DNA of 62,500 nucleotides, taken from Plasmodium brasilianum (Eukaryota; Apicomplexa; Aconoidasida; Haemosporida; Plasmodiidae). The position numbers and the translations under genes are program-made. The DNA lies in contig NC_090121.1 of the NCBI RefSeq assembly GCF_023973825.1, positions 1,345,001-1,407,500 of the forward strand, in the 5' to 3' direction. The notes under the pieces are model-generated. The model searched no databases, had not been told where the DNA came from, and worked only from the letters and a program-made list of their open reading frames with translations. Numbering within the stretch: the first letter of the stretch is position 1; each line of letters begins with the position of its first letter. Shown here in pieces: positions 58,954 through 62,500 of the stretch.

Positions 58954-59756
58954 CTTAGAAATGACATAACACACTGATGAGTTTTACGAGCATTAAAATG
59001 AGCAACAAATAAAACGATTAAGCATTGAAGCGGTGAAAGATTCAAGCATTGAAACGGTGAAACAATGAAGTAGTGATGCAATGAAGCAGTCGTAAAAACG
59101 AACAAATGGAATGCCATGTCAAAACAAGAACTACTCAGAGTTTACAAATCTACTGAAAAAAAAAAAAAAATAAATAAATAAAAAAAGGGAATCTCCTTTT
59201 TTGCTTCCGTATTCTCATTTTCTCATGATACTCTTATATTTTTATCCAAACGCTTTATTTCCTCGTTTTTACGGATCTACTGACCAAATAAAAAGAAATT
59301 ACACATTCTTCACTGCTTTGCATTCTTGAATTTATTTTTTCTTTTATGCGTGTTGTAAATTTGTTTGTAAGGGTTCTATTTTGCTTCGTTATATTGTGTT
59401 ATATTATATCATGTAACAATTTTTTTTTTTTTTTTTTTTTTTTTTTCTGCGCTATATTTGTAGTCTCCAAATTCGCGCACTACGAATTTACTGATTTTTT
59501 CTTATCTCCCGTTATATCTTACGTTATTTTATTATATTGTATTATATTGTATTATATTGTATTATATTATATTATATTATATTATATTGTATTATATTGT
59601 ATTATATTATATTGTATTATATTATATTATATTTTGTTTTATTTATTTATCTATTTATCTATTTATTTATTTTTTTTTTTTTTTTTTTTTGTTCTTTTCC
59701 ATTTTGTGCTTTACCCCCTTTTCACAAGCACTACTTTTTAGACTCATGCCATAATA
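58954..59756. other. Divergent promoter between two putative apicoplast genes
   Basis: 803 bases between ATGs of oppositely oriented genes. It contains T runs at about 59420 and 59670, a decamer ATTATATTGT-type array at 59524-59632 and an A run at about 59157. No gene was recognised; the Phe/Tyr/Ile frames come from the repeats. Confidence 0.65.
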
Positions 59757-60181
59757 ATGTTGAACATCTTAACCTTTGTATTGTTTTACACCTTATTAAA
59801 TGATAACATTATAACAAATAATAAACTACCTCATTCGATTTATTCATATGTTATACATAATAACAGGAATGTTGCTTTTTTTAAAAGCAAGCACAGAAAA
59901 GCATACGTTAAAAAAAAGACTATAAACTATGAAGATGGTATTAATGAAAAGAAGCATCAAAAAAAAAAAAAAAGTCCATGTGAACAAATTTATAGGAATG
60001 TTTCATCGATAGCAGCCTGTTGTAAATGAAACTCCTTTCAGTGCTCATCTGTTCATCCCGCACATGGAGCTTACATTTTTGTTTCATCGTTTTGTTATCA
60101 CATTATATATTTTATTATTTTGTTATCCATTCCGCTATTTACTCTGTTATTTTGTTATATATTTTATATTATATGTATATG

Positions 60182-60231
<50 letters not shown>

Positions 60232-62500
60232 TTTTTACTTTTCCGTCCCTTCTTGCCTCCTCCAGTTGTCACACAGAAAGACATTTCTCACATCAATACA
60301 ATGGCGTTAGCTCTACTGGAGTTTAAAGTACACATAATTTGCATTTCCTTTTGTGCGCAATGAGCAACTAGTTGACGTTTTTCGCTCGTTACGTGTGCAT
60401 TAATGTATATATATATATATATAAGTATGTGTATGTGTATGTATGCATGTGTATGTATGTATGTGTATGTATGTATGTGTATGTATGTATGTGTATGTAT
60501 GTATGTGTATGTATGTATGTGTATGTATGTGCATGTATATGTATATGCGTGTGTGTGTTTGCATGAATGTACATGTAAATAAGTCTGCCAGCGCGTAATT
60601 ATTTCTCAATTTTTTTAAAACCCCTTTTGAAGAAATTACATAACAACTTAATGGTGCCGGAGAATTACATCCTTAAGTCAGAAGACAATGAAAGTAAACG
60701 AACTTTTGAGAAATGCAAAAAATGGTTAAGGGAATACTTGAGCTCGTGCTCCATTTTGCATTCAGCATTTTCCATATCATTTGTATTTTCTTTTTTCCTC
60801 CTCTCTTTTTAGACTTAAAAAATTATAAACTGTGGAAAAAGTTGCAAGACATTAAAAATGAAAAGAGTGACAAAAAAAAGAAATACATTTATCTTGTTTT
60901 GAAGAAGATGGATTTCCCTCTAAATACTATATTTAGTAACTAGCTAGCCATTTTTTTTTTTTTTTGTGTGTGCATGTGTGTATGTGCATGTATATGTGTG
61001 TGCACCTTACCTGTTCAGGTAAAATAAACAACTTTGTATCATTGCTCCGTTGTAATTTTCTTGACACAGGTAAAGAAGAAATAGAAAATTTCGAAACTGA
61101 CGATGTGGAGATTACAACAATGTCCCATTTATCAAGTATGTAGTAAATAAATATCGTAGTAAAAAGAGGAGTGCTTATAAACAGAAAAGGTGGTAACGTG
61201 CATGTATATATATGTATATATATATATATATACATATGCGTAAGCATACGTAAAAACATACATAATAACATGCGTAACAACACACACGTGCGGATGTAGT
61301 AAATACTTAGTAAAAACGCACATACAAACATGGGTGCAATTTTTGCTTAATCATTTCAACTTCGCGCAGCTGAGGAAAACGTACATTTCGATTTTGACGA
61401 GAGACAGGAGGTCCGCAAGGAATTATTCTCGCCTTATATCAAAAAGGCAAAAGGTTATTGCTTGTTCATAATTTTTGTTTTATTATAATTAATGTGATTT
61501 GATATAAAATAATTTGCTGTAATTTAATTTAGCACAACATAATTTAGCACAACATAATTTAGCACAACATAATTTAGCACAACATAATTTAGCACAACAT
61601 AATTTAGCATAATATAATTTAGCATAATATAATTTAGCATAATATAATGTAGTGTAATTTAAAGCCATTTAAAATAATTTGGTTTATTTTATTTTATTTT
61701 ATTTATTTTTTTTTTTTCGCTATTGTTTTGTTAGATAAAAAAGGTGAAAATGTAAAGGATTTTCTAGCCTTATATAAGTTCATACCGAAAATAAGTGAAC
61801 AGGTTTGTCACAAGAGAAAGAGAAAAAAAAAAAAAAAAAAAAAAGAGAGGAACAATTTGACGGTCCATTTAATTAGGGAAAATACGCGTTTGTGTGTATT
61901 TATTCATCTGTTCGTTCATTTGTTTATGCATTTTTTTTTTGTTTTTTTTTCCTTTTTTGTGTTTACCCTCCCGCAACAGAGTGAACTACCTCCATACTCC
62001 AACAGAAGTGTTCGAAAGAAAGGAATTTTAAAATATATTTTAGAAGACTTAAAAAAAGACGAGATATTTAACTCGCATTACAACTACTACTATGACAATA
62101 TCTACAATAATGTAAATGATGATGACATAAATGACTACTTTAAGCTCGTTATGAAGTTCAGACGATCCAACGAAAGTTATGATTTTTTTGTTAACAGAAG
62201 AAGATCCTTTTTTAGTGGTACCTTTTCAGCATGTTCTTTTTTTTTTTTTTTTTTTTTTTTTATAGCATTGTCGTTCTTCTGTGTTCATCTGTTTATCCGC
62301 GTGTATAACTGCTAATGCATCCCCTTGTACGCTTTCTAATGCATCCACTCGTACACTTGCTAATATATCCACTCGTACACCTACTAATACATGCTTACAC
62401 CTATGCATGTCTCTTATCTTTTAGAAGAAAATAGGAAAGAGAAGAAGTTTTTCCTGTATACTCGAAAGGAAATCGAAGGAGCACACTCCTACGACTTTGA
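59757..62500 (+). CDS. Putative apicoplast protein with an HA-repeat-like segment, nine exons, 3' end outside window
   Basis: Exons: 59757-59937, 60266-60327, 60633-60693, 60813-60935, 61070-61135, 61370-61453, 61735-61802, 61980-62217 and 62425 onward. All visible introns are GT..AG and every phase matches. The N-terminus MLNILTFVLFYTLLNDN is a signal peptide; the next 45 residues are basic and Asn/Lys-rich, a plastid-type leader. Exons 2-4 encode MALALLEFKKLHNNLMVP, then KLWKKLQDIKNE and YIYLVLKKMDF. This spacing resembles the helicase-associated (HA) repeat common in algal and plant plastid proteins. Later exons (FLALYKFIP, RKKGILKYILEDL, KFFLYTRKEIEG) may hold further repeats. The HA likeness is a low-to-moderate confidence reading; the gene model itself is stronger. 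Confidence 0.7.
61525..61650. repeat. 15-bp minisatellite in intron 6 of the HA-like gene
   Basis: About eight copies of AATTTAGCACAACAT; the last few change to AATTTAGCATAATAT. It lies within intron 61454-61734. Confidence 0.9.
62312..62395. repeat. 24-bp minisatellite in intron 8 of the HA-like gene
   Basis: Three and a half copies of CTAATGCATCCACTCGTACA plus four bases, within intron 62218-62424. Confidence 0.85.

Overview
The window is nuclear DNA of a malaria parasite (Plasmodium). The evidence is the extreme A+T bias, Asn/Lys-rich proteins with low-complexity inserts, short GT..AG introns, endless poly(A/T) and (TA)n tracts between genes, and several lineage-typical genes: a RAP-domain protein, a derlin with an organelle leader, and proteins with signal-plus-transit leaders suited to the apicoplast. 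The texture fits a non-falciparum, non-rodent species of the malariae/ovale kind, but species cannot be fixed from the sequence.

Layout. 1-5.8 kb: the 5' end of one gene and a two-exon gene of unknown function, both on the minus strand. 5.8-18.5 kb: a 12.7 kb gene desert. At its middle (about 11.2-13.67 kb) lies a nearly pure A+T block with a 26-bp tandem repeat. Its size and composition are those of a Plasmodium regional centromere. 18.5-27.5 kb: a RING-H2 ubiquitin ligase (+), a CIR_N/LENG1-like nuclear protein (-) and a small zinc-ribbon protein (-). 27.5-32.4 kb: repeat-rich intergenic DNA with two possible tiny spliced genes. 32.4-40.8 kb: three plus-strand genes, a PP6-type phosphatase, a Der1-like membrane protein and a RAP-domain protein. 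41.7-43.1 kb: an unknown minus-strand gene with a GKYDD repeat. 44-45.8 kb: an eight-exon VTI1-type SNARE (+). 46.2-50.7 kb: two multi-exon minus-strand genes, a CS/p23-domain protein and a 118-residue unknown. 51.9-55.3 kb: a large unknown membrane protein (+). 55.7-59 kb and 59.8 kb to the right edge: two divergent multi-exon genes, both starting with a signal peptide and a basic leader that suggest apicoplast import. The first ends in a zinc ribbon; the second has a stretch resembling a helicase-associated (HA) repeat.

Much of the coding content is in exons of 26-190 bp. I found these by matching GT/AG sites and reading phase; every reported multi-exon model keeps an open frame across all its joins. 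No tRNA, rRNA, CRISPR or transposon was recognised. I see no clearly new multi-gene system. The most interesting items are the centromere with its repeat and strand-skew switch, the divergent pair of putative plastid genes, the CS-domain gene whose signal peptide seems to be built from a 9-bp minisatellite, and several small spliced genes that ordinary ORF finding would miss.
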